This document shows, one piece after another, positions 38,044-47,741 of a stretch of DNA of 64,000 nt. Each line of letters starts with the position of its first letter. Positions within the stretch are counted from its first letter, which is position 1. The stretch is taken from contig JAHHHS010000019.1 in NCBI GenBank assembly GCA_019359215.1, positions 1 to 64,000 of the forward strand, written 5' to 3'. This stretch comes from Nostoc indistinguendum CM1-VF10 (GTDB lineage Bacteria; Cyanobacteriota; Cyanobacteriia; Cyanobacteriales; Nostocaceae). Position numbers and translations under genes: made by a program. The notes under the pieces are model-generated. The model was not told the DNA's origin. It saw only the letters and a list, made by a program, of their open reading frames with translations, and did not search any database.

Positions 38044-38631
38044 AGAAATAGAACAATAAGTGTTGACGCGACAGCGTAACGCACTTATTAATCCAAGTTG
38101 CGGGTTATTAAATTCTAAATGAAAAGTACCTATCTATTCATGCGATCACTTCCCAAAAAGATTAACTTTTGAGAGCGATCGCATATTCAGCACTTGAAAT
38201 ACATATAATAATTTTTTCGGCAAGTCTATAGTAACCTCAGGTTTTCTAGATAAATATGATATCACACTATATCCTTACTGTTCCAAAGCTCAGTGCCAAT
38301 TAATTGAGTTATTAGGGGTAAAATGTGGTTCATCTGCGAATCCCAAAGGCGATGCCCAGAACAGTCGCAGAGATTACCGCAGACACTGGTTATGTTACGG
38401 CTGCTAAAATACGTAAGTATGAGTAGAGTAGTAAGATCAAACTACTCAGGTAAAAATTGTCTATTTGGTCACACAAGACCGTCAAAAGATTGTAGAAAAG
38501 TGTATTTCCTTGTCTTGACAGTGATGATAATCTCAATTTTAAGGATGTTATAAGCCTTTATCTGCTAGAGTTTCTGACTTTCAGCAAACTGAATAATCTA
38601 TCAATAATAAAATCGCTAGGAGTGCGATGAG
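38044..38631. other. Intergenic region with possible transposase remnant
   Basis: Nearly 590 bp without an intact gene. The first part has HIP1 palindromes. The middle carries a decayed frame described separately (38231-38407). The last 200 bases are AT-rich and presumably hold the promoter of the kinase gene at 38632. Confidence 0.45.
38231..38407 (+). pseudogene. Possible remnant of an IS1-type zinc-ribbon N-terminus
   Basis: One plus-strand frame without a start codon reads ITLYPYCSKAQCQLIELL, then a polar stretch, then WLCYGC and a stop. A CxxC-like N-terminus followed by a C-x2-C near residue 50 resembles the zinc-ribbon start of some insertion-sequence proteins. One expected Cys is absent and further stops follow. 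It may be a decayed transposase or chance; confidence is low. Confidence 0.25.
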
Positions 38632-39885
38632 ATGTCACAGTCCCCTATGACAAAACCAGAAATAGCTGCTGGAACTCTAATCGATAACCGCTATATTATC
38701 CAAAAACTTCTGGGACAGGGAGGATTGGGGCGAACTTACTTGGCCTTTGACACTCGTCGCTTTAATGAAGCTTGTGTTCTCAAAGAGTTTGCGCCCATAG
38801 GCACAGGGGAGAGTGGACTAGAACAATATCGCAACTTATTTAAAAGAGAGGCAAAAATTCTTCATCAATTGCAACATCCTCAAATTCCCAAGTTTTTGGC
38901 TTGCTTTGAAGGAGATGGTCGATTATTCCTAGTACAAGAATATGTTGATGGTAAAACCTATTCTAGGCTACTGGGAGAACTTCAACGTCAAGGAAGAAAC
39001 TTCTCTGAAGAGGAAGTTATACAGTGGCTAAAAAATCTGCTGCCTGTTTTGGAGTATGTCCACCAACATAACATCATCCATCGAGATATTTCACCTGATA
39101 ATATTATGTTACCTGATGGCAATGATTTGCCAGTGCTGATTGACTTCGGTGTAGGCAAGCAAATTGCTGACATCAATGAAGGGAGAAATCTCAACCACCA
39201 GGTAACCTTTGTTGGCAAAATGTCCCTTGTCGGCAAAGTGGGATATGCTCCCCGCGAACAGATTAGCTTGGGCTTATGTTCCCCTTCTAGTGACCTTTAT
39301 GCTTTGGGAGTGACAGCTATTGTATTACTCACAGGTAGAGATCCATCCTTACTAATAGATCAATATTCCTTAGAATGGAACTGGCGTTATTATTCCTATG
39401 TTAGTGATGATTTCGCTCAAGTACTCGATCAGATGTTGGCAGATAGACCTAACAAGCGATACCAAACAGCTAGGGAAGTTCTTATAAATTTAGAGCGTAT
39501 TGCAAAACCAGAAGTGGTAATGTCTCCTGCAATCATGCTTGATGATTTGCCTGCAACGATATTTAATCCTGAGTTTCAGGCTATGTCGGCAATATCGCAG
39601 TCATATAACCAACCACCTGAAGAAACAATTTTTAATTCACCTACTTCACCAGCTGTTATGCAAAATGGGCGAATTAAAGAACAACAATCTTCGCTCCAAC
39701 CAACATTTATCAAACATTGTCACCAAGAGTTAGCTTACCATATTGGCCCAATAGCAAATTTAGTTATGGAAGAAATATTAGCTCAAAATCCTTACATTTC
39801 ACCTGACCAATTTGTTGAACTCATAGCCAAGGAAATTCCTGACTTTCAAGCAGCTTTTGAATTCAAAAAAAACTTATTTTCATAA
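38632..39885 (+). CDS. Serine/threonine protein kinase with C-terminal helical domain
   Basis: The 417-residue protein has a Hanks-type kinase domain at about 18-285 with the glycine loop LGQGGLGRTYLA, Lys in VLKEFAP, catalytic loop HRDISPDNIML and metal loop DFGVGK. The loop has S in place of the usual K of HRDxKPxN, which many cyanobacterial kinases share. A low-complexity linker and a separate C-terminal domain (HQELAYHIGPIANLVMEEILAQNPYISP) follow. No membrane span was seen. The target is unknown. It is one of three such kinases in this window. Confidence 0.9.
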   Translation: MSQSPMTKPEIAAGTLIDNRYIIQKLLGQGGLGRTYLAFDTRRFNEACVLKEFAPIGTGESGLEQYRNLFKREAKILHQLQHPQIPKFLACFEGDGRLFLVQEYVDGKTYSRLLGELQRQGRNFSEEEVIQWLKNLLPVLEYVHQHNIIHRDISPDNIMLPDGNDLPVLIDFGVGKQIADINEGRNLNHQVTFVGKMSLVGKVGYAPREQISLGLCSPSSDLYALGVTAIVLLTGRDPSLLIDQYSLEWNWRYYSYVSDDFAQVLDQMLADRPNKRYQTAREVLINLERIAKPEVVMSPAIMLDDLPATIFNPEFQAMSAISQSYNQPPEETIFNSPTSPAVMQNGRIKEQQSSLQPTFIKHCHQELAYHIGPIANLVMEEILAQNPYISPDQFVELIAKEIPDFQAAFEFKKNLFS

Positions 39886-40134
39886 ACATTTAGACCACCC
39901 TTGATTGAGAAATTATTTTAAACTATTTAGCTAATTCTGGAGGGTTAAGTAAAGAGCAAATAAATGCGGCCAGTTTTGTGGTGGGGTCTAAATCTCTGAC
40001 ATAAAACTGAATTACGCGAATTACTTAGCGTAGCGGTAGCTAGTTCACTTACTCCTGCAAAGAAGCAAGCTACGCAGTCTGTCTGTGACACCTTCCGCAA
40101 ACGTGGAGAGCGTCATTACGAATTACGAATTATT

Positions 40135-41043
40135 TTACTCCCCTATACTTCCCTGAGTGCGTTTGATTCTTTTCATTGCCATTTCCAAACTTAACTGCAT
40201 CCGTCTAAAGGCTTTAGCTAAATTACCAATTTCATCATTAGACATCTGCTCAAATTCAACTTCCATATGTCCGGTGCTAACTTCTTCGGCTACACGAGTC
40301 ATGCGTTTAAGAGGCATTACAACTTGTCGATTTAAGAACAAGTTTACTAACAGGATAGTCGCTATAAAAATAGTTGATACAATTAGGATAATTAGTAGTG
40401 AAGACTGATGGGCTTTATTGATGACGTTATTTGCTGGTACTGTAATAATCTGAGCGCCGACAATTTCATTCAGGTTCCACCCAAATCCATTAGCTGTACC
40501 ATAAAGATTAATCATACTTTGAGGTGCAGCTTCGGGTACACTATGACACTTTAGACAGCTTTCTTCAGAAATTGGTAGCGGACGAGCAACGTAAAAGACA
40601 TCGCCACCGGGGATTGAGCGAAATCCACTTACTTCTTTAAGGTCTGATTTATTTCTGAACCTTTCTACAATTTCTGTCTCAAAACCGTCAGCTTTATCCC
40701 GAAGATTTGTAGGATTGAGAGTTGCTTCTTTATAAAAGAAGTCACGGTAGTCTGGTGTTTTCCGTAAAATCTCAAATATTTCCCGTGCTGAGTATGCAGG
40801 AACACTTTGGGGCAAAAACTCAGTTTCCAATTTATCAGCCAGCTCTGGATTAATTTGAGTATTGGTGTAGTGACGAACAGAACTCATGGTTTGCATGAGC
40901 ATAAGACCTGTTGAGCTAATATCTTGTTTAGCATTCTCTCTGAGCAGAGAAGAAAGAGCAAATCCACTCAAGCTCAGACCAAACGTCAGAATTACCAGTA
41001 GCAAAATTGTAAATTTTTGTTTCAGCTTCAGATTCTTTAGCAT
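40135..41043 (-). CDS. Membrane sensor with a c-type heme Tll0287-like (DUF3365) domain and HAMP
   Basis: The 302-residue protein has a membrane span at residues 10-32, then an extracytoplasmic domain with one covalent heme site SCLKCHSVPEAAP (CxxCH near residue 173). A second span (SLLIILIVSTIFIATILLVN) and a HAMP domain (RQVVMPLKRMTRVAEEVS) follow. The domain resembles Tll0287, a redox-linked heme domain. After HAMP the protein ends within about 50 residues, so no kinase or cyclase output domain is present. It may signal to a partner protein. The neighbouring Ser/Thr kinases are candidates only by position. Confidence 0.82.
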   Translation of the reverse strand: MLKNLKLKQKFTILLLVILTFGLSLSGFALSSLLRENAKQDISSTGLMLMQTMSSVRHYTNTQINPELADKLETEFLPQSVPAYSAREIFEILRKTPDYRDFFYKEATLNPTNLRDKADGFETEIVERFRNKSDLKEVSGFRSIPGGDVFYVARPLPISEESCLKCHSVPEAAPQSMINLYGTANGFGWNLNEIVGAQIITVPANNVINKAHQSSLLIILIVSTIFIATILLVNLFLNRQVVMPLKRMTRVAEEVSTGHMEVEFEQMSNDEIGNLAKAFRRMQLSLEMAMKRIKRTQGSIGE

Positions 41044-41331
41044 AATTTCACGTTACCTACAAGTCAAACTATTATGACCAAATATCGCTAAAGTCATCGT
41101 TCACTTTAGCATGAGTAATCAAATAAAATTTTGATGTAAAGGTATAGTTTAGCTAAAACTAATAGGGTATACCCAACTCTATATTAGTAATTATTGAGGT
41201 TATTGAAAATGCTTTCTAAGTAACTAATTTTAAAAAGCTACATTAACAAAACAAAATTGAATTTCCAAAAATTGTGTTGGCTGTTCTGATACCGTGCCAA
41301 AATAAATACCAGGAATTGTCAAATATTACTA

Positions 41332-43224
41332 ATGGTGTGGAATGCGGGAAAGTCTTTATTCGGTGGACGCTACATTATTGAAAGCCAACTAGGCGAAGGC
41401 GGAATTGGCATTACTTATCTTGCCAGAAATCAACGGAATCAACTGCGAGTGATTAAAACCCTCAAAGAAGAAATCCTAAATCACCCGGCCTGGATACTTC
41501 ACCGAAACAAGTTACGGCAAGACTTCCGTGATGAAGCAGTTCGGCTAGCTGTGTGTCACCATCCTCATATAGTACAGATAGAAACTATCTTTGATGACGG
41601 AAATTTGCCCTGCATGGTAATGGAGTACATCGAAGGCGAAGACTTAGGACAGTACGTGAGACGAGTGGGGGTGCTATCAGAAGCAGAAGCGCTACTGTAC
41701 ATTCGACAAATTGGCGATGCTTTGACGTTAATTCACTCCAAAGGCCTACTGCATCGGGATCTTAAACCACGTAATATTATGATCCGCATTGATAAATCAG
41801 AAGCAGTGCTGATAGACTTTGGCATCGCTAGAGAATTTATTCCAAATATGATTCAAAGGCATACAGTGTATCGCACTCCTGGTTTTGCCCCACCTGAACA
41901 GTATGAATCAGAAGCGCCACGAGGAGAATACATTGATATCTATGCCTTAGCTGCTACTTTGTATAATTTGCTTACCGCAGTTATACCGACGAGTGCAGAT
42001 GATAGACGTCACAACGTTAATTTAGAACCACCACAATATTTTAATCCTAAGATCAGCGACAGGGTAAATCAGGCTATTATGTGCGGCATGGATTTGGAGT
42101 CAACTTATCGTCCCCAGTCTGTGCAAGAGTGGTTGGATTTATTGGGCCCTGATACTGCCAAGAACATAACACTAATATCATCGACTTTGGCGATAACGCC
42201 TAAACTTAAACCGCCTCCACCTGTTGTATTAAATCAACAGAATTGGCAATGTGTACAGACCCTCAAAGGTCATTCTAGTATGGTTCATGCGATCGCCATT
42301 AGCTCAGACGGGCAATTAATTGCTAGTGGTAGTAATGACCATACTATTAAACTTTGGCAACTGGGTAGTGGCAAGCTAGTGCGTCAACTCGGTCGTTGGT
42401 CTTCTGGTCATTCCAGTATGGTTCATTCTGTCGCTTTTAGCCCAATCTCTTCAAAACTTTCTTATCAAGGGGAATCAGGCAAATCTGTGGGAGTTGCAGA
42501 CCTGAACGCGGAAATCTTAGCTAGCGGGAGTTGGGATAACACCATCAAATTGTGGGATGTAAACACAGGCAAAGAAATTCGGACTCTCACTGGTCATACT
42601 AATTGGGTGAATTCCGTTGCCTTTAGTCCAGATGGCAAATTTCTAGCTAGTGGCAGTGTTGACTGTACAATTAAACTGTGGCAAGTACACACAGGTATAG
42701 AAACCCAAACTCTCATAGGCCATTCTGACTCAGTTTCGTCAGTTGCCTATTCTCCAACAACGCCTGCAACGAATAGCAGGGATAGACAGCTTGTGGCTAG
42801 TGCCAGTACCGATTACACCATTAAATTATGGCAAGTATACACAGGCAGAAACATTTGCACATTATTAGGTCATTCTTTCTTCGTCAACTGTATCGCCTTC
42901 AGCAAGGATGGGGAAATTATCGCCAGTGGCAGTGGTGACAACACAATTAAATTGTGGGACGTAAATACAGGCAGAGAAATTCGTACTTTCATTGGTCATT
43001 CTGATTCAGTTTGGTCAGTTGCTTTTAGCCAGGATGGACAATTTCTCGCTAGTGCCAGTTGGGACAACACTATTAAACTGTGGCATTTACACAGTGGTAG
43101 AGAAATCAGCACACTTACAGGGCATTCCAGCTATGTTCGTTGCGTCGCCTTCAGTCCCAATGGTCAAACTATAGTTAGCGGTGGTGATGACGATACTATA
43201 AAAATTTGGCGGCGGGAATCATAA
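41332..43224 (+). CDS. WD40-repeat serine/threonine protein kinase
   Basis: The 630-residue protein has a kinase domain at about 13-275 (glycine loop [12 protein letters not shown], catalytic loop [11 protein letters not shown], metal loop DFGIAREF). About seven WD40 repeats then make a beta-propeller at about 300-630, with units such as [32 protein letters not shown]. Ser/Thr kinases with WD40 tails are typical of filamentous cyanobacteria. Repeats are of unequal age; some have inserted segments ([25 protein letters not shown]). The propeller likely recruits substrates. No membrane span is obvious. Confidence 0.93.
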   Translation: MVWNAGKSLFGGRYIIESQLGEGGIGITYLARNQRNQLRVIKTLKEEILNHPAWILHRNKLRQDFRDEAVRLAVCHHPHIVQIETIFDDGNLPCMVMEYIEGEDLGQYVRRVGVLSEAEALLYIRQIGDALTLIHSKGLLHRDLKPRNIMIRIDKSEAVLIDFGIAREFIPNMIQRHTVYRTPGFAPPEQYESEAPRGEYIDIYALAATLYNLLTAVIPTSADDRRHNVNLEPPQYFNPKISDRVNQAIMCGMDLESTYRPQSVQEWLDLLGPDTAKNITLISSTLAITPKLKPPPPVVLNQQNWQCVQTLKGHSSMVHAIAISSDGQLIASGSNDHTIKLWQLGSGKLVRQLGRWSSGHSSMVHSVAFSPISSKLSYQGESGKSVGVADLNAEILASGSWDNTIKLWDVNTGKEIRTLTGHTNWVNSVAFSPDGKFLASGSVDCTIKLWQVHTGIETQTLIGHSDSVSSVAYSPTTPATNSRDRQLVASASTDYTIKLWQVYTGRNICTLLGHSFFVNCIAFSKDGEIIASGSGDNTIKLWDVNTGREIRTFIGHSDSVWSVAFSQDGQFLASASWDNTIKLWHLHSGREISTLTGHSSYVRCVAFSPNGQTIVSGGDDDTIKIWRRES

Positions 43225-43394
43225 GTAATTTGTAATACTCGCTTCCGGTGAGAAGCAAGCTACGTAATTCGTAATTAATAATATTTTTACTTAGTGTGGT
43301 TTGAAAGTTTTAAACCTATAGATAGACCTGCGATCGCCCAAAACTTGTGACAATAATGACGTCAAGCGTTATTTTTGAACAAGAATTAATATTT

Positions 43395-44288
43395 ATGGGC
43401 TTTGGTATTGGTGATTTATTCTGGATTTTTCTCCTTCTGACTTCTTTGCAACCCCTTTGGCAAAAACGTCAGGTAGAATATCGGCGCTTACGTGCTTTAC
43501 AACAATTTCAGCAGGAACGTAAAAGTCGGGTAATTTTGCTGGTTCACCGCCAAGAGTCTATTAGCTTCTTAGGAATTCCTTTATCTCGCTACATTACTAT
43601 CGAAGATTCAGAACAAATATTGCGAGCAATTCGCCTTACACCGCCAGATGTGCCGATTGACTTAATTTTGCACACTCCTGGTGGTTTGGTTTTGGCTACG
43701 GAACAAATCGCCAGAGCATTAATTCGCCACCAGGCAAAAGTTACAGTTTTTGTACCCCACTATGCCATGAGTGGCGGTACAATGCTTGCCCTCGCCTCTG
43801 ATGAAATTATTATGGATGCTAACGCTGTTTTGGGGCCAGTTGATCCCCAGTTGGGTAATTACCCCGCAGCGAGTATCTTGAAAGTAGTTGAAGATAAACC
43901 CATTGGTGAGATTGATGACCAAACTCTCATTATGGCCGATCTTTCACGCAAAGCAATACAGCAGGTACAGAGATTTGTAAGGACTCTGCTAAAAGACAGT
44001 ATACCCAAACAAAAAGTTCTGCCAGAAAATATCGAGTCGATTATCGAAGCCTTGACAACCGGGCGTGTCACCCATGACTATCCGATAACTATAGAGGAAG
44101 CAACAGAAATGGGGCTGCCCGTAACTGTCGGACTGCCCCATTCTATTTATGGTCTTATGGATTTGTACCCACAGCCACAAGGAGGTCGACCCAGCGTCCA
44201 GTACATTCCTATGCCTTACAATGACCGTCGTCCAACTCTACCTATACCCAAGGGCAGACCCTTAGAAGAACCAAATCAGATGACTTGA
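43395..44288 (+). CDS. SDH-family (Clp-fold) membrane-associated serine protease
   Basis: The 297-residue protein has an N-terminal membrane segment (FGIGDLFWIFLLLTSLQPLW) and a Clp/SppA-type crotonase fold (ILHTPGGLVLATEQIARAL and HYAMSGGTMLALASDEI). The serine of the MSGGT block is the likely nucleophile. This is the SDH (serine dehydrogenase) proteinase family, which may degrade membrane proteins. I chose the ATG at 43395 because the membrane span starts there; the longer frame begins at a TTG at 43347. Its function in cyanobacteria is not established. Confidence 0.8.
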   Translation: MGFGIGDLFWIFLLLTSLQPLWQKRQVEYRRLRALQQFQQERKSRVILLVHRQESISFLGIPLSRYITIEDSEQILRAIRLTPPDVPIDLILHTPGGLVLATEQIARALIRHQAKVTVFVPHYAMSGGTMLALASDEIIMDANAVLGPVDPQLGNYPAASILKVVEDKPIGEIDDQTLIMADLSRKAIQQVQRFVRTLLKDSIPKQKVLPENIESIIEALTTGRVTHDYPITIEEATEMGLPVTVGLPHSIYGLMDLYPQPQGGRPSVQYIPMPYNDRRPTLPIPKGRPLEEPNQMT

Positions 44289-44319
44289 GAGGTTTTGAGG
44301 TAGAAGTTTTTGGTGGGGA

Positions 44320-45135
44320 CTAGGGCGTAGCTCTGGGTGTTGGTGTAGCTCCCGGTGTTGGCGTAGCTCCCGGTGTTGGCGTAGCTCCCGGTGTTGGCGT
44401 AGCTCCCGGTGTTGGCGTAGCTCCCGGTGTTGGCGTAGCTCCCGGTGTTGGCGTAGCTCCCGGTGTTGGCGTAGCTCCCGGTGTTGGCGTAGCTCCCGGT
44501 GTTGGTGTAGCTCCCGGTGTTGGCGTAGCTCCCGGTGTTGGTGTAGCTCCCGGTGTTGGTGTAGCTCCCGGTGTTGGTGTAGCTCCCGGTGTTGGTGTAG
44601 CTCCCGGTGTTGGCGTAGCTCTCGGTGTTGGCGTAGGTCCCGGTGTTGGTGTTGGCTGACTGAAGACTGTCTTTGCTTCTTCATTCAGCTTTTGGCGGAG
44701 TGCTAAATTAGCAATACCAGTTTCTGACAACTGATATTTCTTCTGGTACTCCTTCACCAGTGCTTCCGTGCGGGAATCATACAAATGATTGCGCGCGAGG
44801 GGAGGATTTGGTTTTACTACTGCATTCAAATTTGCTTCCAAAATTCGAACGATGTTAGCAGCAAAATTCTGGGTTTTCGGCCCTGCTATCCCATCAACTG
44901 GTTTTAGCTTATAACCTGTCTGAAATTCACGAATTGCCTTTCTAGTTTCCTCATCCGTCAAAGGCCTATTTGTTACCTTGACGTTATAGCCTAATCCTCG
45001 CAACACAGAACGAAATTGCTCGGGTGTATAGCTACCTTGAGGGGCTGCGAAACCTGTGTCTACACTTACCATGCTAGCAGTTATCAGGCAAGTGACAGCA
45101 AAGGTCGCGCTTGATTTTCCAAACCCACACCACAT
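44320..45135 (-). CDS. Secreted peptidoglycan-binding-like protein with a TPGATP tandem-repeat tail
   Basis: The 271-residue protein begins with a signal peptide (about 1-30, ending GFAAPQ) followed by two peptidoglycan-binding-like segments: [38 protein letters not shown] and [14 protein letters not shown] tail of about 18 [12 protein letters not shown] units follows. It likely sits in the cell wall, where the Pro/Thr-rich tail spans the layer. The ATG at 45135 has AAAGGAG 8 nt upstream. The repeat is coded by an 18-bp DNA unit and may vary in copy number between strains. Confidence 0.8.
   Translation of the reverse strand: MWCGFGKSSATFAVTCLITASMVSVDTGFAAPQGSYTPEQFRSVLRGLGYNVKVTNRPLTDEETRKAIREFQTGYKLKPVDGIAGPKTQNFAANIVRILEANLNAVVKPNPPLARNHLYDSRTEALVKEYQKKYQLSETGIANLALRQKLNEEAKTVFSQPTPTPGPTPTPRATPTPGATPTPGATPTPGATPTPGATPTPGATPTPGATPTPGATPTPGATPTPGATPTPGATPTPGATPTPGATPTPGATPTPGATPTPGATPTPRATP
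44325..44655 (-). repeat. 18-bp tandem repeat array (GTAGCTCCCGGTGTTGGC units)
   Basis: About 18 units of 18 bp, differing mainly at the last C/T position, occupy the C-terminal coding part of the peptidoglycan-binding-like gene. The array is open in more than one frame because the unit length is a multiple of three. Confidence 0.9.
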
Positions 45136-45452
45136 ACTCAAAACTCCTTTGGGTTAAATCAGCAGGATTATAAACATTAACAGCTGCATTTTAAGTTTGT
45201 TTAATAACTTTTTTCGCTATTTTTTAATATTTTTTGAATAATCTGTGATTTACTTTTTCAAGCTTTATTTAAAGAACAAAAATTAATTTTTGTCATCCAT
45301 CAAAAGGAGTATCTTGTATTAGCAGAGATACAGAGGTTATTATTTGAATCGAATACACCCCTTGAACACTAAATTACAGTAGTCCATACATCTATCACCT
45401 GTATCAACTTAAGAGATAAGGCAATTAAAAAATGTATAATATATGACATATT
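45136..45452. other. AT-rich intergenic region
   Basis: 317 bp of AT-rich divergent intergenic DNA with no gene. It should hold the promoters of both flanking genes. An AAAAGGAG stretch at 45301-45308 leads to no open frame. Confidence 0.4.
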
Positions 45453-46871
45453 ATGATAAATATAAAATCTTCTAAGCAACGGAATCTTTGGTTTGAAAGA
45501 ATTATGGCAATTACTGCCACCGTAAATTTAGGTTTAGTTTTGTTTAACTTAAGTTACGTACCTTGGCGAGATTTCTACTTACGAAAACTTCCTCAAATTA
45601 TTCAGATTTATGACCCAATAAAAGGTATTGAACCCCATCGAGACACAAAAAATTATCTAGAAACAGTAAAGGCATTAGAAGAACAAGTCAGCCAAACAGG
45701 GTTACAGTCGCCTCAGGTAAATAGCAGACTAGAGGAAATAAGGCGTCTTAGCAACGAAATGGTTGACACTAACCCGTTTGCGGGAGTGAATAAGAGTGGG
45801 ACTCTGGAAAAAATCAAAAATCGGATGCGATCGCGCATTGGTAATGAATCTGCAAAACAGTCCTTTGCCACTTTTTGGAGTCAGCCTTACTTATCACAAA
45901 ATGGCTGGGATCAACAAATTAGTTTTTTTAACCAGAGCATCCGCCCTTTGATTGCCTCTAATTACTTCCGCCAAATCGGTGAAAATGGCGAATTTGTTGA
46001 TAATTTCTGGATTATTGACTTACCCTTTGTGATTTTATTTGGCTTAGAATTGCTAGGGCGTACTTTCTTGATCAGACGCCAGCATCCTGGTTTTAGCTGG
46101 TTGGAAGCACTATTATGGCGTTGGTACGACCTATTTTTACTACTGCCATTTTGGCGGTGGCTGCGAATCTTACCTGTATTAATTCGCCTCGATCAAGTGC
46201 GGTTATTGAATCTGCATCCAGTACGAAAACAAATTAATCAGGGGATTGTCGCTAATTTTGCCGAAGAACTCACAGAAATTGTAGTGGTGAGAGTAATTAA
46301 TCAGGTTCAGGGTTCAATACAGAAGGGTGAGTTAACGCGCTGGCTTTCACAACAAGAAAATTTACGTCCCTATATAGATATTAATAATGTGAATGAAGTG
46401 GAAGCGATCGCAGGTCTTTTGGTAAAAACAATTGTCTACCAAGTGCTACCCGAAATCCAACCTGCGATCATTGCCATGTTGCGTCACAACATTGAAACCG
46501 TCTTCCATCAAGTACCCGTCTACCGCAACCTCCAAAACCTCCCTGGTGTAGGACAAGCCCAAACTCAGTTAAGCGAACAATTAGCTACTCAAATCACAAC
46601 TAATCTTTACAAAACTTTAGTTAGCGCTGTTGAAGACCCTGTTGGTGCAAAACTCACCAGTCAACTTGTACAAAGCTTCAGCGATGCTTTGGGATCTGAA
46701 ATAAAGGAAAAACACGTACTTTCAGAAATTCAGAGTTTACTTTTTGACTTCTTAGAGGAAATAAAACTCAACTACGTCCAGCGTTTATCCCAAGAAGACA
46801 TAGACCAAATTATCGAGCAAACCAGGCAGTTACGAACACAAGTATCAGTTCCAGCAGTAGTGCAAAGATGA
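45453..46871 (+). CDS. Hypothetical membrane protein (472 aa)
   Basis: The protein has a membrane span at residues 16-38 (ITATVNLGLVLFNLSYVPW), a coiled helical segment (45-160), and two further spans around residues 190-250. The latter include IDLPFVILFGLELLGRTFLI and WRWYDLFLLLPFWRWLRILPVLIRLDQVRLL. The spans with Trp/Arg clusters resemble a voltage-sensor-like region, but no pore motif was seen. The C-terminal half is soluble and helical (ETVFHQVPVYRNLQNLPGV). I do not recognise a family and no function is proposed. It precedes the rimP-nusA cluster on the same strand. Confidence 0.65.
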   Translation: MINIKSSKQRNLWFERIMAITATVNLGLVLFNLSYVPWRDFYLRKLPQIIQIYDPIKGIEPHRDTKNYLETVKALEEQVSQTGLQSPQVNSRLEEIRRLSNEMVDTNPFAGVNKSGTLEKIKNRMRSRIGNESAKQSFATFWSQPYLSQNGWDQQISFFNQSIRPLIASNYFRQIGENGEFVDNFWIIDLPFVILFGLELLGRTFLIRRQHPGFSWLEALLWRWYDLFLLLPFWRWLRILPVLIRLDQVRLLNLHPVRKQINQGIVANFAEELTEIVVVRVINQVQGSIQKGELTRWLSQQENLRPYIDINNVNEVEAIAGLLVKTIVYQVLPEIQPAIIAMLRHNIETVFHQVPVYRNLQNLPGVGQAQTQLSEQLATQITTNLYKTLVSAVEDPVGAKLTSQLVQSFSDALGSEIKEKHVLSEIQSLLFDFLEEIKLNYVQRLSQEDIDQIIEQTRQLRTQVSVPAVVQR

Positions 46872-47041
46872 GGGAGCAGGGGGAGCAGGGGAGACAAGGG
46901 GGACAGAGAGAATAACTATGCCCCATGTCCCATGCCCAATCCCCAATCACTATTGACTATCCAATAAATGCGCTAAACTCGAATTAGGCGAATCATTATT
47001 GGTTCGTCACAAGACTTCTTGGAAGATATACCTATCGCAGG

Positions 47042-47067
47042 AAGTGGGTCAGTGCCCACTTTTTTTA
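47042..47067 (+). terminator. Hairpin with T tract upstream of rimP (terminator or attenuator)
   Basis: AAGTGGG (47042-47048) pairs with CCCACTT (47055-47061), followed by a run of seven T. It lies only 13-38 nt before the rimP ATG. In this position it could stop readthrough from upstream or attenuate the rimP-nusA-infB operon. Leader hairpins of this type occur before rimP in several bacteria. Confidence 0.7.
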
Positions 47068-47079
47068 TTGAATTTTCTC

Positions 47080-47541
47080 ATGGCTCATCCTTTAGTTCCA
47101 CAAATTATTGATTTGGCGACACCAGTGGCAGAAGAACTGGGATTGGAAGTGGTTGGCGTAGTTTTTCACACTAACCAAAGTCCACCAGTGTTGCGCGTAG
47201 ACATTCGCAATCCTGAGCAAGACACCGGGTTAAATGATTGTGAGAGGATGAGCCGTGCTTTAGAAGCCTCCTTAGATGCTGCCCAAATCGTTCCAGATGC
47301 CTATGTCTTGGAAGTCTCTAGTCCTGGTATTTCGCGGCAGTTGGTAACAGACAGGGAGTTTATTTCCTTTAAAGGATTTCCTGTCATCATCTCCACTTCG
47401 CCACCCTACGACGGACAACAAGAGTGGATTGGTCAGTTGATTCGCCGGGATGAGACAGCACTTTACTTGAACCAAAAAGGCCGTGTAGTCGAAATTCCCC
47501 GCTCCCTAATTACTAAGGTGCAGCTAGACGAGCGCCGATAA
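47080..47541 (+). CDS. rimP: Ribosome maturation factor RimP
   Basis: RimP helps assemble the 30S subunit. The 153-residue protein fits ([67 protein letters not shown]). The ATG at 47080 is right after a T-tract hairpin; a longer frame to 46999 has no support. It opens the conserved rimP-nusA-ylxR-infB order. The 200-bp gap to nusA contains tandem repeats, so the operon is loose here. Confidence 0.96.
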   Translation: MAHPLVPQIIDLATPVAEELGLEVVGVVFHTNQSPPVLRVDIRNPEQDTGLNDCERMSRALEASLDAAQIVPDAYVLEVSSPGISRQLVTDREFISFKGFPVIISTSPPYDGQQEWIGQLIRRDETALYLNQKGRVVEIPRSLITKVQLDERR

Positions 47542-47741
47542 ATGAGTGATTAGAGGCTAGGGACTAGGGACTAGGGACTAAGGGATTGGAGGAGCAGAGG
47601 AGCAGAAAAGCAGAGGAGCAGAGGGTAAGTTGCTGCAAGTCTTTTGCCTTTGCACCCAATGCCCCATGCCCAATGCCCCATGCCCAATGCCCCATGCCCA
47701 ATGCCCAGTCCCCACTCCCTAATTTTTAAAGGAGATTGCTT
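47542..47741. repeat. Tandem repeats between rimP and nusA
   Basis: G-rich AGGGACTAGGGACTA units (47550-47580), GAGGAGCAG units (47589-47625) and CCCCATGCCCAATG units repeated three times (47657-47705) fill the gap. This is Nostoc-type low-complexity sequence, not a CRISPR array: the units are short and contiguous without spacers. Confidence 0.75.

Noticed and set aside
38323..38553. 76-codon ORF before the kinase gene
   Set aside because: It has no family resemblance and lies in another frame than the possible transposase remnant; likely chance.
44262..44684. A His/Gln/Arg-rich repeat protein overlapping the TPGATP array
   Set aside because: It is an alternative frame of the 18-bp repeat. 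The TPGATP frame has a signal peptide and recognisable domains upstream.
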